Assembly: GCA_023382455.1 (NCBI GenBank)
Contig: JAHDVX010000012.1
Coordinates: 1 to 44,518, forward strand
Length of the DNA: 44,518 nt
Direction: 5' to 3'
From: Flavobacteriales bacterium
GTDB lineage: Bacteria; Bacteroidota; Bacteroidia; Flavobacteriales_F; PHOS-HE28
A program made the translations under genes and the position numbers. Below, one piece after another: positions 1 through 6,503 of the stretch (positions are counted from its first letter, which is position 1; each line of letters opens with the position of its first letter). The notes beneath the pieces are model-generated. The model was not told where the DNA came from. It made no database searches and was given only the letters and a program-made list of their open reading frames with translations.

Positions 1-793
1 GGTCGTATGCGTACCGCGTCATCATGCCGTTGGCCATGGCCATCAGCAGGCGCTGGCCCTTGGCGTTATAGGCGATGTCCACCAGGTAGGGCGCTTCGTC
101 CACCAGCACGCTGCGCAAGGCCCCCGCCCGGTTGTAGGTGGGCCGCACCGCCGTGCGGTGGTTGTTCACGTCCTCGGGCAGCAGGGTGCCCAACACCCGG
201 TTCAGCGCATCGTAGGCCAAGGTGGTGTTGTAGGTCTTGGTATCCAGGATGCTCTCATCCAGCCCCGTCCAGTCCACCACATGGACAAACAGGGGCTGGG
301 CCTGGTCATCCTTGATCATCCGGCGGGTCTTCTCCAAGGGGTTGCCCTTGAAGTCATAACCTTCAATCTGCACTTTGCCTGCTTCATCATAGTGCTGGTA
401 CAAGCGGCCCTTGAGGTTCTTTTCCTCGGGCGGCCACACGTCGTATTGTTGGTCGCCGTAGATCAGCACTTGCCGCTTGGTGAAGAGTTCCGTGGCCTTG
501 TTGCGCGCCCACACGCCGGTGGGCCGGCCTATGCGGTCGTGGCTGGTGTAGGTGCGCGCGCCTTTGGCATCGTTGCCATAGAGGGGCTGCCCCAGCGCAT
601 CGATCACCACGGTCTTCACGCCGCTGTCCAAGTGTTCGGTCCGCAGGTTGTTGCCCGCCGTGTCGTACTTGTGGCGGAAGTTGACGCGGCCCAGCGGGTC
701 GGTCACTTCCAGCAGCTGCCCCTTGATGTCGTAGCGAGGCCGCCAGCGATAGGCAGGCGATGCTTTGGAACAAGACCAGATTGGGTTCACCAT
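1..793 (-). CDS. Rhs-family cassette, partial (runs off left edge)
   Basis: The minus strand is open from position 793 to the window edge and encodes Rhs/YD-repeat sequence, with segments such as RYDIKGQLLEVTDPLGRV, AYDALNRVLGTLLPED and YNRAGALR. An in-frame ATG at 793 overlaps the stop of the upstream membrane-protein gene, so translation may be coupled. There is no signal peptide or N-terminal Rhs region: homology starts abruptly about 12 codons in, inside the core. The segment around LEKTRRMIKD and LDESILDTKTYNTT aligns closely with the start of the Rhs gene at 3642, so the two are paralogous cassettes. Rhs cores form a shell around a C-terminal toxin; the toxin tip of this copy would lie outside the window. 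It is best read as a displaced (orphan) Rhs cassette that may be silent until recombined with a full-length rhs gene. Confidence 0.75.
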   Translation of the reverse strand, partial: MVNPIWSCSKASPAYRWRPRYDIKGQLLEVTDPLGRVNFRHKYDTAGNNLRTEHLDSGVKTVVIDALGQPLYGNDAKGARTYTSHDRIGRPTGVWARNKATELFTKRQVLIYGDQQYDVWPPEEKNLKGRLYQHYDEAGKVQIEGYDFKGNPLEKTRRMIKDDQAQPLFVHVVDWTGLDESILDTKTYNTTLAYDALNRVLGTLLPEDVNNHRTAVRPTYNRAGALRSVLVDEAPYLVDIAYNAKGQRLLMAMANGMMTRYAYD

Positions 794-1203
794 TTGACAC
801 CCGAAATGAAATGTGCCGCAATGCCCACGAAGAGGATGCCCTCGCACAGGATAAGGGTCCAAGCCCTTCGTTTTCGGATGGGACGTTCATCCTGCTGGCA
901 GCGGCGAATGAAGCGAACCCAGCGCCAACCATGGAAAAAGATGACATACTGAAGAAGCATCATGATCAGGATAACGAGCAAACTCAAATCCTTGCGGTCT
1001 AGGGTGACCCATGTCCCTGGTTGAGTAGAGACCCAAGGCCGAACCGCTTGCTGGAACAAGTGAGGAAAGAAGAACATGTGATAGAGGCTCATTCCTCCTA
1101 CCATGGCATCATTCAACTTTTCCAAGGGCAAGCGCTTGGCGCGTTGGTTGATCCGCTCCAATACGAGGTAGATCAGATAGGCGTGGTAGCGTAACGGCCA
1201 CAT
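787..1203 (-). CDS. Small membrane protein, probable immunity to the adjacent Rhs toxin
   Basis: This 138-residue protein starts 3 nt after the Rhs stop codon. It has two clear hydrophobic segments, LSLLVILIMMLLQYVIFF and LILCEGILFVGIAAHF, separated by a strongly basic loop (RRCQQDERPIRKRRA), plus a hydrophobic stretch near SLYHMFFFPHLF. I do not recognise a named family. Immunity genes normally follow their Rhs toxin directly, and membrane-embedded immunity proteins are usual for toxins that attack the inner membrane. That fits the hydrophobic helical tip of the upstream Rhs protein. The immunity role is inferred from position and topology only. The downstream Rhs cassette ATG overlaps this stop codon. 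Confidence 0.6.
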   Translation of the reverse strand: MWPLRYHAYLIYLVLERINQRAKRLPLEKLNDAMVGGMSLYHMFFFPHLFQQAVRPWVSTQPGTWVTLDRKDLSLLVILIMMLLQYVIFFHGWRWVRFIRRCQQDERPIRKRRAWTLILCEGILFVGIAAHFISGVKW

Positions 1204-1206
1204 GGG

Positions 1207-3642
1207 TCACATAGCGAATGGTCTTCCGGTGCGCGATATCCTGTTCTCCATCTCTATGAAGCCGCTTTTTGTTTTGTCCCATATGTCGCGTCCATATTCT
1301 GTGGTCCTCTTCCACACTCGCTCCATTCCATCAAGGGCTTTATCTATAACTCCAAAGTAATCTAAGACACCATAAGCGAATCCCGCGATGGCCAACGCTC
1401 CAGAGACCGGCGCAGAAACGACTGCGGCAATAACCCCTGCAACTGCCAGCCCACCACCTATAACGACTTTCGTCACGGCCTTCCAATTCACTCCATCCTC
1501 AGCAAGGGTATTATAGGCATCCCATCCTGCTGCGATAATCCCCAACCAGCCAAGGCCTTTGGATACCTTGCCCAAAAACCGCGTTGCCTTCGCCAAGGGT
1601 TTGCCGCCTTTCTCAAATAATCTTTCGGTCTTCTCCACATACCCTTGGCCCAGGGTGAGCATTAACGGCCATACATCTTTCCCCTCGGCAGGAGTAGACG
1701 TACTTGGCGGTTTGGTTTCGTTCGGCCCGTGTTGGACGGCTGCACTGGAGGTGGAATTAACAGATGGAGAAGCTGTCGGTTCATTGGTTAAGGAGGGACC
1801 TTGAGGTTCGCCTTTCTGAGCGTTGGCCGATTCTCCTTCAGGAGGATTTTCCGGCAGGATAAGCAACCCTTCCGCATCTCTCTGTGGAATACTCAACCCG
1901 CCTTGCGTGTTCGCTTTCTGCAGCACATTCCCGGCGGGGTCAGTGAACCCCACATTGGAATCGTAGCATTCGGTATTGCCATCCGTGGTGATTGATCCAT
2001 AGGAGTTGACCCCGTCCGTTGAAAATTCCAGCTCGAAGGTCGTAGGGTTCGATTTGAGTGCATCTTGCGCACGCTGATTGAACTCCTCATTCCCAATGTC
2101 ACTCGAAGCAGGGTTGGATGGTGTATCTCCCGTCCCCTGCATCCCATCAATGTCCAGATCCCCTATCGGCTTGTTGCCCGCGTAGTTGTACGGCGTCAAC
2201 TGGGCATACTTATCCGCCAGCGGATCCACACTAATGAACCTGCACGTCCACGCCGCATAGAACCGCGCCCCGTAGTACAGGAGGCCGCTCTCGCGCTCAT
2301 ATTCCTTGCCCACGTAGCCATAACGCTTCAACCCATACTGGAGCAGGCTGCTCTCCCCGAAGGGATAATACTCCTCACTGTCCACGAAGGCGCCGTATGC
2401 GTCCAAGCGCACGGTGCTGCTGCCCAAGTGGTCCTCCAGTTCATAGGTGACATAAGGGATGTTCCCTTCCATGGGATCCCCGGCCCGCACCGTGGCGATC
2501 TTGCTGCGGCCGTCCATTACCAGCAGGGAGGTTTGCTGCTGGTTGGTATTGTAGCGATGCTCGAAGATGCCGTCGATGTAGACGGTGGCCTCGAGTATGT
2601 CTCCAGTTCCATTGCGGATCAATTTCTTCACCCGCTGCCCACCGGAGTAGAAGTGGTGGCTTTGCATGCTCACCGCACTGCCACTTACCTGGAGTTTATA
2701 GAAGGCCATCTCATCGCCTGCGTTCCACCCGTAGTAGCGCGTGGTGTCGGTCTTCACCCAATTGCCATTGAGGTCGTAGAGGAAGCTCGCGTTCACCGAG
2801 GGCGGGCTGCCGCCGCTGTCGATGCTGGCCAAGTGGTTCTTCCCACTTAGGTAGTTGTAGTGCCGCGTGTAGTTGTTGCTGATGGCCTGGTGTACCAGGT
2901 CCTGCACATTGCCCACCTTGTCATAACTGTACCGCCGGGTGTAGGCCCGTACGTTATTTGCATTGGGGCTGGCCGTACCAGCGTTCACGGGCCGCCAATG
3001 ATCACCGTTCCACTTGCCACCACCCTCACGGCCGGTGGCCTTCAGCAGCCGCTTGAGCGGGTCGTACTCGAAGGCCTTGTCCAGCGCATCACTACCTAAC
3101 AGGCTACCGTTGATGCCACAATCGGCAACTCGCTCCTTGACCTTGATGATATTGCCCCCCAGATCGTATTCATAGCCGGTGTCCTGCCGCACATTGCCGC
3201 TGAGCGGGGTGTAGGTGTTCCCGCTTTGGCTGAAGCGTTCGGTGCGGATGCGTTGCAACCGGAAGGTGATGGGATCGTAGGCATAGCGCGTGTGGAAACC
3301 GTTGGGCCGTGCCACCAGGATCCGTTGGCCCTTGGCGTTGTAGGCCAGATGTTCCAGCACGGGTGCGCCCTGCAGGTCGATCCGTACGAGGGCACCCGCC
3401 CGGTTGTATCGCGGAGAGAGTTCCTGCCGCTGGCTGTTGGCGTCCTCGGGATAGGTGAGGATGCGTACCCGGTTCAGCGCATCGTAGGCGGAGGTGGTGG
3501 TGTAGGCCCGCGTATCGAGGATGCTTTCATCCATCGGCGTCCAATCCACCGCCCACTTAAGGCCCGACCAGACGGCGCTGTCCTTGATCACCCATCTTGT
3601 CTTCTCCAGGGGCGAAAACGGGCCGTTCGTATTCTGGCACAT
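1207..3642 (-). CDS. Rhs-repeat protein with polymorphic C-terminal toxin domain
   Basis: The protein has 811 residues. Residues ~40-440 contain YD repeats (for example YDLGGNIIKVKE, YDPLKRLLKATG, YDKVGNVQDLVH, YDLNGNWVKTD). The conserved end of the core, YYGARFYAAWTCRFISVDPLA followed by TPYNYAGNKP, lies at ~455-495. A variable tip follows: a Pro/Ser/Thr-rich linker (~590-660), then a C-terminal ~150 residues with two hydrophobic, Gly/Ala-rich stretches (GWLGIIAAGWDAYNTL and VVIGGGLAVAGVIAAVVSAP). That is compatible with membrane insertion, but no known toxin fold is recognised. The N-terminus is truncated: the ATG sits inside the core, right after the SUKH gene stop (7 nt gap), with no secretion signal. 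It is probably a displaced cassette rather than a free-standing effector. The start is the only sensible ATG. Confidence 0.85.
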   Translation of the reverse strand: MCQNTNGPFSPLEKTRWVIKDSAVWSGLKWAVDWTPMDESILDTRAYTTTSAYDALNRVRILTYPEDANSQRQELSPRYNRAGALVRIDLQGAPVLEHLAYNAKGQRILVARPNGFHTRYAYDPITFRLQRIRTERFSQSGNTYTPLSGNVRQDTGYEYDLGGNIIKVKERVADCGINGSLLGSDALDKAFEYDPLKRLLKATGREGGGKWNGDHWRPVNAGTASPNANNVRAYTRRYSYDKVGNVQDLVHQAISNNYTRHYNYLSGKNHLASIDSGGSPPSVNASFLYDLNGNWVKTDTTRYYGWNAGDEMAFYKLQVSGSAVSMQSHHFYSGGQRVKKLIRNGTGDILEATVYIDGIFEHRYNTNQQQTSLLVMDGRSKIATVRAGDPMEGNIPYVTYELEDHLGSSTVRLDAYGAFVDSEEYYPFGESSLLQYGLKRYGYVGKEYERESGLLYYGARFYAAWTCRFISVDPLADKYAQLTPYNYAGNKPIGDLDIDGMQGTGDTPSNPASSDIGNEEFNQRAQDALKSNPTTFELEFSTDGVNSYGSITTDGNTECYDSNVGFTDPAGNVLQKANTQGGLSIPQRDAEGLLILPENPPEGESANAQKGEPQGPSLTNEPTASPSVNSTSSAAVQHGPNETKPPSTSTPAEGKDVWPLMLTLGQGYVEKTERLFEKGGKPLAKATRFLGKVSKGLGWLGIIAAGWDAYNTLAEDGVNWKAVTKVVIGGGLAVAGVIAAVVSAPVSGALAIAGFAYGVLDYFGVIDKALDGMERVWKRTTEYGRDIWDKTKSGFIEMENRISRTGRPFAM

Positions 3643-3649
3643 TCCCCGG

Positions 3650-4078
3650 TTACTTCAGATACCAAAGAAGCAGGTCGTTAAAACTATCCCACTTAGGAGA
3701 ACTCAAACCTGCCGCAAGGTCGTCAATTTCGGCTACTCCTATGTCATATACGTGTTCATCAGAAATCGAGTAAAGAATAAATCCTTCGTTCTCTCCTGAT
3801 GTAAGACAGGCATATCCGCCAGGAACACCGAATACATCCCTGCCAAATTTTGTTGCAATAAAAATTTCAGAAGAAGGAGAAGAAATGTCCAACAATTCGC
3901 AGTTACGTCTACTTAGTACTCCTGCAAGCGTATAATCCAAGAAAAACTCACCGAACTGACTATCTGTTTTGATGCCAAGATTGCGCAAGTCAGACAGCAC
4001 TTTCGGAATCTCATCCGCTGAACGAACTACTCGTCCGGGATGCTTGCGAATGATGTCACGTATTTCGTTTGGGATCAT
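3650..4078 (-). CDS. SUKH (SMI1/KNR4)-like immunity protein
   Basis: This is a 142-residue acidic soluble protein. Its layout fits SUKH immunity proteins: a helical N-terminus (EIRDIIRKHPGRVVRSADEI), then a beta-rich core with FGVPGGYACLTSGENEGFIL, and a C-terminal segment (IGVAEIDDLAAGLSSPKW) ending in a helix with aromatic residues. SUKH proteins neutralise diverse nuclease and other toxins of contact-dependent and Rhs systems. Only 6 nt separate it from the stop of a short toxin-like reading frame upstream (4085-4417). The DNA is visibly more AT-rich than the flanking chromosome, suggesting acquisition by transfer. The family call comes from pattern and context without a profile search. 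Confidence 0.6.
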   Translation of the reverse strand: MIPNEIRDIIRKHPGRVVRSADEIPKVLSDLRNLGIKTDSQFGEFFLDYTLAGVLSRRNCELLDISSPSSEIFIATKFGRDVFGVPGGYACLTSGENEGFILYSISDEHVYDIGVAEIDDLAAGLSSPKWDSFNDLLLWYLK

Positions 4079-4084
4079 GGTATT

Positions 4085-4417
4085 CTAAAACTGTTGTACG
4101 CGGTTCATCCAATACGCTGCTCGATCAACATCAAACAATGCGCGATTGACCGGAAAATCAGGATGCTGGGCCTGCCCATATGGATGAAGGGCTCTTCCGC
4201 CTGCATCTCTTGGCGTCTGTAGGTGGGTAGCTCGCGTAACCTCAAACAATACGCCTCGCGCCGCCAGAAAAGGGGAAGGCAAGTGACGGATTGGAACATG
4301 ACCGTCATGGGTTGGGCGGGAACACTTGCGACAAGTTGGGATGACCCCCACCTTCCCGATACAGCGAACGAAACTCAATTGGCGATTCAAACAGGTCCCA
4401 ATTATTCTCGCTGTATG
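4085..4417 (-). pseudogene. Toxin C-terminal remnant (orphan CT cassette)
   Basis: This open minus-strand frame has no ATG until four codons before the 3' region (WMNRVQQF); only TTG or GTG starts exist. Its end, with GGRALHPYGQAQHPDFP and DVDRAAYWMNRVQQF, looks like the C-terminus of a polymorphic toxin and stops 6 nt before the SUKH immunity gene, the normal toxin-immunity spacing. The first third overlaps the end of the upstream immunity-like gene in another frame, so only ~4085-4304 is likely genuine. No Rhs core precedes it. I read it as a toxin tip without its carrier, left beside its immunity gene. Activity and fold are unknown. Confidence 0.35.
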
Positions 4418-4712
4418 TCATGCTCCTTGCACAGATAAGGTAGCGCCGTTCTTCGGACTTCAATACAAAGAGCTGGCGGTCATCATAAAGAAACGCTTCA
4501 TGCTCCTGGACCTCATCGTGGGTAGGAGTGACTACTTCAAGTCCGCGCATCAAATTCGCTATGTGCATGTATGTGACACCGGAGAAGTGCAAATCGCAAT
4601 TCTCAACTTGGGCATCCAGGTCACCACTTCTTGGTGACCTAGGGCTTCGAATAAGCAAGGAGGCATGGCTCACTTGATATTCCCATATTTGATAGATGCG
4701 CGTTCGCTGCAT
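4305..4712 (-). CDS. Hypothetical small protein, possible orphan immunity
   Basis: This 135-residue frame starts with ATG at 4712. The well-composed part is the C-terminal ~90 residues (from GDLDAQVENCDLHFSGVTY through RQLFVLKSEERRYLICARSM), which reads as an alternating strand/helix soluble protein rich in acidic residues. I do not recognise the family. A stop codon lies 12 nt upstream of the ATG, ending a short frame that looks like a toxin tail, and a toxin-like frame plus SUKH gene follow. Context therefore suggests an immunity gene in a decayed toxin array. The true start could be an internal ATG such as MHIANLMRGLEVV. Confidence 0.45.
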   Translation of the reverse strand: MQRTRIYQIWEYQVSHASLLIRSPRSPRSGDLDAQVENCDLHFSGVTYMHIANLMRGLEVVTPTHDEVQEHEAFLYDDRQLFVLKSEERRYLICARSMTYSENNWDLFESPIEFRSLYREGGGHPNLSQVFPPNP

Positions 4713-4724
4713 TGGCGGTTGGAA

Positions 4725-4811
4725 TTATTGGAATGGATTTGGAACAGGTCTTCCCGAATCCCAGAAACGCACGCGATCCCATACCTGAGGATTACTCCGG
4801 ATGAGGAAGAG
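4725..4811 (-). pseudogene. Toxin-tail remnant cut off by the REP/RAYT insertion
   Basis: About 28 codons in the frame LFLIRSNPQVWDRVRFW, continuing to RPVPNPFQ and a TAA at 4725-4727, resemble the end of a secreted toxin. They stop 12 nt before the immunity-like gene at 4712. Reading upstream, the frame soon runs into the REP palindrome at 4819-4847 and the transposase gene. The rest of the toxin appears to have been lost or displaced when the REP/RAYT block arrived. This is a short segment and a low-confidence inference from composition and position. Confidence 0.25.
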
Positions 4812-4818
4812 TTCCCCC

Positions 4819-4847
4819 CTCTGGCGCGAGCGTCCTCCGCTCGTGCC
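4819..4847 (-). repeat. REP-like palindrome, inverted copy downstream of RAYT
   Basis: This is the reverse complement of the 29-nt element found four times upstream of the transposase. The imperfect stem is GGCACGAGCG / CGCTCGCGCC around GAGGA, with one A-C mismatch. It lies 9 nt beyond the stop of the first RAYT copy and points the opposite way to the other copies, as in BIME-type arrangements. A GTAG tetranucleotide stands 5' of the stem on the minus strand. Confidence 0.7.
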
Positions 4848-4856
4848 CGCTTGCTT

Positions 4857-5387
4857 CTACGCCTCATCGCACTCAAATCCCAAATGCGGGTTGGCGCTGC
4901 TCCACATATAGGCTGTTTCATCGTTGACCAATCCTGCACGTAACGGGTTCTCGCGAAGGTAGCGTCTTCGCTGTTCAAACAATTCAGGCTTGTCCAGGAT
5001 GATCGGATGGTTGCTCTGCTGCCAGAACTGATGATTTACGTTCTGCGGGTTGGCCGCGCCATGTTCGCGAAACACGCGCATCATCCATTCCTTCCGGCTT
5101 TCCCGCGGATTAGCCACGATCAGCTTCACCAGTTCCTTGCTCGTATAGGTCTTGAAGTCGCGCATGATCTCCCCTAAGCTTCCATTCGCTGCGGCCGCGA
5201 TCAAGTGCAGGTGGTTCGGCATGATCACGAACTCATACAGCCGGAGACCCTTGTTCTTCCGGCAGTACGCCAGGTTCTGCAACAGGAATTCGGCGTATTC
5301 GCGGCGCGTGAACACATCCACCCAGCCCACCACGGCGAAGGTGATGAAGTGCGCATAGCCCTCAACGAACCTGTAGCGTTCGCTCAT
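4857..5387 (-). CDS. REP-associated tyrosine transposase (RAYT, IS200-like), intact copy
   Basis: This 176-residue Y1-family transposase starts at MSERYRFVEGYAH. The HUH motif is HLH within VIMPNHLHLIAAA, and the likely nucleophilic tyrosine is in the following helix (MRDFKTYTSKELVK). Further family hallmarks are VNHQFWQQSNHPI and RRYLRENPLRAGLV near the C-terminus. The length fits single-domain RAYTs. RAYTs are domesticated IS200/IS605 relatives that bind and cleave REP hairpins through a GTAG-like tetranucleotide, and matching REP-like hairpins surround this gene. It ends with a complete C-terminus (CDEA then TAG), so this is the intact copy. The open frame continues upstream of the ATG through the REP element, but that extension is not protein-like. 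Confidence 0.88.
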   Translation of the reverse strand: MSERYRFVEGYAHFITFAVVGWVDVFTRREYAEFLLQNLAYCRKNKGLRLYEFVIMPNHLHLIAAAANGSLGEIMRDFKTYTSKELVKLIVANPRESRKEWMMRVFREHGAANPQNVNHQFWQQSNHPIILDKPELFEQRRRYLRENPLRAGLVNDETAYMWSSANPHLGFECDEA

Positions 5388-5907
5388 GTGGGTGAAGGTA
5401 GATTGTAGAACGGCACGAGCGGAGGACGCTCGCGCCAGAGAGGGGGACCAATCCTGCACGTAACGGGTTCTCGCGAAGGTAGCGTCTTCGCTGTTCAAAC
5501 AATTCAGGCTTGTCCAGGATGATCGGATGGTTGCTCTGCTGCCAGAACTGATGATTTACGTTCTGCGGGTTGGCCGCGCCATGTTCGCGAAACACGCGCA
5601 TCATCCATTCCTTCCGGCTTTCCCGCGGATTAGCCACGATCAGCTTCACCAGTTCCTTGCTCGTATAGGTCTTGAAGTCGCGCATGATCTCCCCTAAGCT
5701 TCCATTCGCTGCGGCCGCGATCAAGTGCAGGTGGTTCGGCATGATCACGAACTCATACAGCCGGAGACCCTTGTTCTTCCGGCAGTACGCCAGGTTCTGC
5801 AACAGGAATTCGGCGTATTCGCGGCGCGTGAACACATCCACCCAGCCCACCACGGCGAAGGTGATGAAGTGCGCATAGCCCTCAACGAACCTGTAGCGTT
5901 CGCTCAT
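5362..5907 (-). CDS. REP-associated tyrosine transposase, second copy with altered C-terminus
   Basis: The ATG at 5907 is the duplicate of 5387, and the first ~153 residues are identical to the first copy, including HLH and the KTY tyrosine. After LRENPLRAGLV the duplication junction switches the frame into the REP/upstream region of copy one, so the native last ~23 residues (from NDETAYMWSS) are replaced by ~27 unrelated ones (PLSGASVLRSCRSTIYLHP...). The catalytic core is present, but the end that follows the family-conserved LRAGLV is lost, so function is doubtful. The open frame extends further upstream to 6297 through REP repeats without protein-like content. Confidence 0.75.
   Translation of the reverse strand: MSERYRFVEGYAHFITFAVVGWVDVFTRREYAEFLLQNLAYCRKNKGLRLYEFVIMPNHLHLIAAAANGSLGEIMRDFKTYTSKELVKLIVANPRESRKEWMMRVFREHGAANPQNVNHQFWQQSNHPIILDKPELFEQRRRYLRENPLRAGLVPLSGASVLRSCRSTIYLHPHERTLQVR
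5412..5440 (+). repeat. REP-like palindrome 2
   Basis: An imperfect hairpin with arms GGCACGAGCG and CGCTCGCGCC and loop GAGGA, preceded by GTAG at 5405-5408. It lies 25 nt upstream of the start codon of RAYT copy one. Confidence 0.75.
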
Positions 5908-5931
5908 GTGGGTGAAGGTAGATTGTAGAAC

Positions 5932-5960
5932 GGCACGAGCGGAGGACGCTCGCGCCAGAG
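5932..5960 (+). repeat. REP-like palindrome 3
   Basis: Identical to the element at 5412-5440 because it is part of the second 520-bp unit. It lies 25 nt upstream of the start codon of RAYT copy two and has the same GTAG 5' of the stem. Confidence 0.75.
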
Positions 5961-5990
5961 AGGGGCACGGGTGAAGGTAGATTGTAGGAC

Positions 5991-6018
5991 GGCACGAGCG
6001 TGGACGCTCGCGCCAGAG
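5991..6018 (+). repeat. REP-like palindrome 4 (variant loop)
   Basis: Same arms as the other copies, but the loop is TGGA rather than GAGGA. It is preceded by GTGAAGGTAGATTGTAG, the same leader as copies 2 and 3, so leader and palindrome move together. Confidence 0.7.
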
Positions 6019-6039
6019 ACATGCGTGAACACTTAGGAA

Positions 6040-6068
6040 GGCACGAGCGGAGGACGCTCGCGCCAGAG
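6040..6068 (+). repeat. REP-like palindrome 5
   Basis: A 29-nt copy identical in stem and loop to copies 2 and 3, but without the GTAG leader: it is preceded by ACACTTAGGAA. It is the outermost copy on this side. From 6069 to about 6277 I see no gene or clear signal. Confidence 0.7.
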
Positions 6069-6277
6069 ACAAGGATGGACAGGATGGCTTCGGGAGCGCA
6101 CATCCTGCAATCCTGTCAAGAACAGAGATCACCATCAACACCCGTGGATAACTTGAGTCTTCCCGCCAAAAGCCCATGGCCCTAGGGAGGTCCGCACCTT
6201 CAACAGCCCGCGTGGACAACTTCCCGCAGCTGGTGTTTTTCGCACCACCGCACGCCTTCTCTTTGTGCCAGTTCCTT

Positions 6278-6394
6278 GTCTGATGAGGCTGCCCCACCCG
6301 GGGCAGAGCGTAGGGGAATCATGTGAAATTCATGAGCTGTTGCGCAACTGTAAGCAGCATTAAGCTGTAAGCCAGATCGCCTTCTTCATCAGCC
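6278..6394 (+). promoter_or_regulatory. Adenosylcobalamin (B12) riboswitch
   Basis: The conserved cobalamin aptamer signature is readable in order: GGGGAATCATGTGAAATTC, then GAGCTG, then the B12 box GCGCAACTGTAAGC (6342-6355), then TAAGCCAGATCGCC (6368-6381). A closing P1 stem is present: CTGATGA at 6280-6286 pairs perfectly with TCATCAG at 6386-6392. The element lies in the leader of nrdB, about 110 nt before the start codon. In known cases, AdoCbl binding represses the downstream class I ribonucleotide reductase so that a B12-dependent class II enzyme takes over. Sequence order and the P1 pairing make the call strong even without a covariance-model score. Confidence 0.88.
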
Positions 6395-6408
6395 AGGACT
6401 TCGTTTTC

Positions 6409-6472
6409 GCATAAGGAACGAGGTTCGCCGATGCCGTACGCCGCCCGCGCACTTGCCGCCCCGCCCTTATGC
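6409..6472 (+). promoter_or_regulatory. Candidate riboswitch expression platform (long-range stem)
   Basis: GCATAAGG at 6409-6416 is perfectly complementary to CCTTATGC at 6465-6472, enclosing a GC-rich stretch. It sits between the aptamer and the nrdB start at 6504. No T-run follows, so control of translation is more likely than termination. Inferred from complementarity only. Confidence 0.4.
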
Positions 6473-6503
6473 CTGTGTTCAACCGTTCACAAGCATCAAT
6501 ACC

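Larger units (their letters stand above)
4926..5965. repeat. Perfect 520-bp tandem duplication (4926-5445 and 5446-5965)
   Basis: The second unit starts at 5446 and repeats the first base for base as far as I can compare, at an offset of exactly 520 nt. Each unit runs from inside the RAYT 3' end through its start codon and one upstream REP palindrome to the run of G after it. The unit boundary is the short sequence GACCAATCCTGCACG. Identity implies a very recent event or an assembly effect. Confidence 0.9.

Noticed and set aside
387-947. Minus-strand frame of 186 codons crossing the membrane-protein/Rhs junction
   Set aside because: Wrong frame for both neighbours; Arg/Gln/His-rich second half is a shadow of the Rhs core.
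6144-6151. DnaA-box-like TTATCCAC (minus strand) and a weaker partner near 6213
   Set aside because: Only one near match and one poor match, without AT-rich region or dnaA/dnaN nearby; not enough for an origin.
5908-6297. Upstream extension of the second RAYT frame to 6297
   Set aside because: It translates REP palindromes (SLARASSARA-like repeats) and has no protein character; the ATG at 5907 matches the family start.
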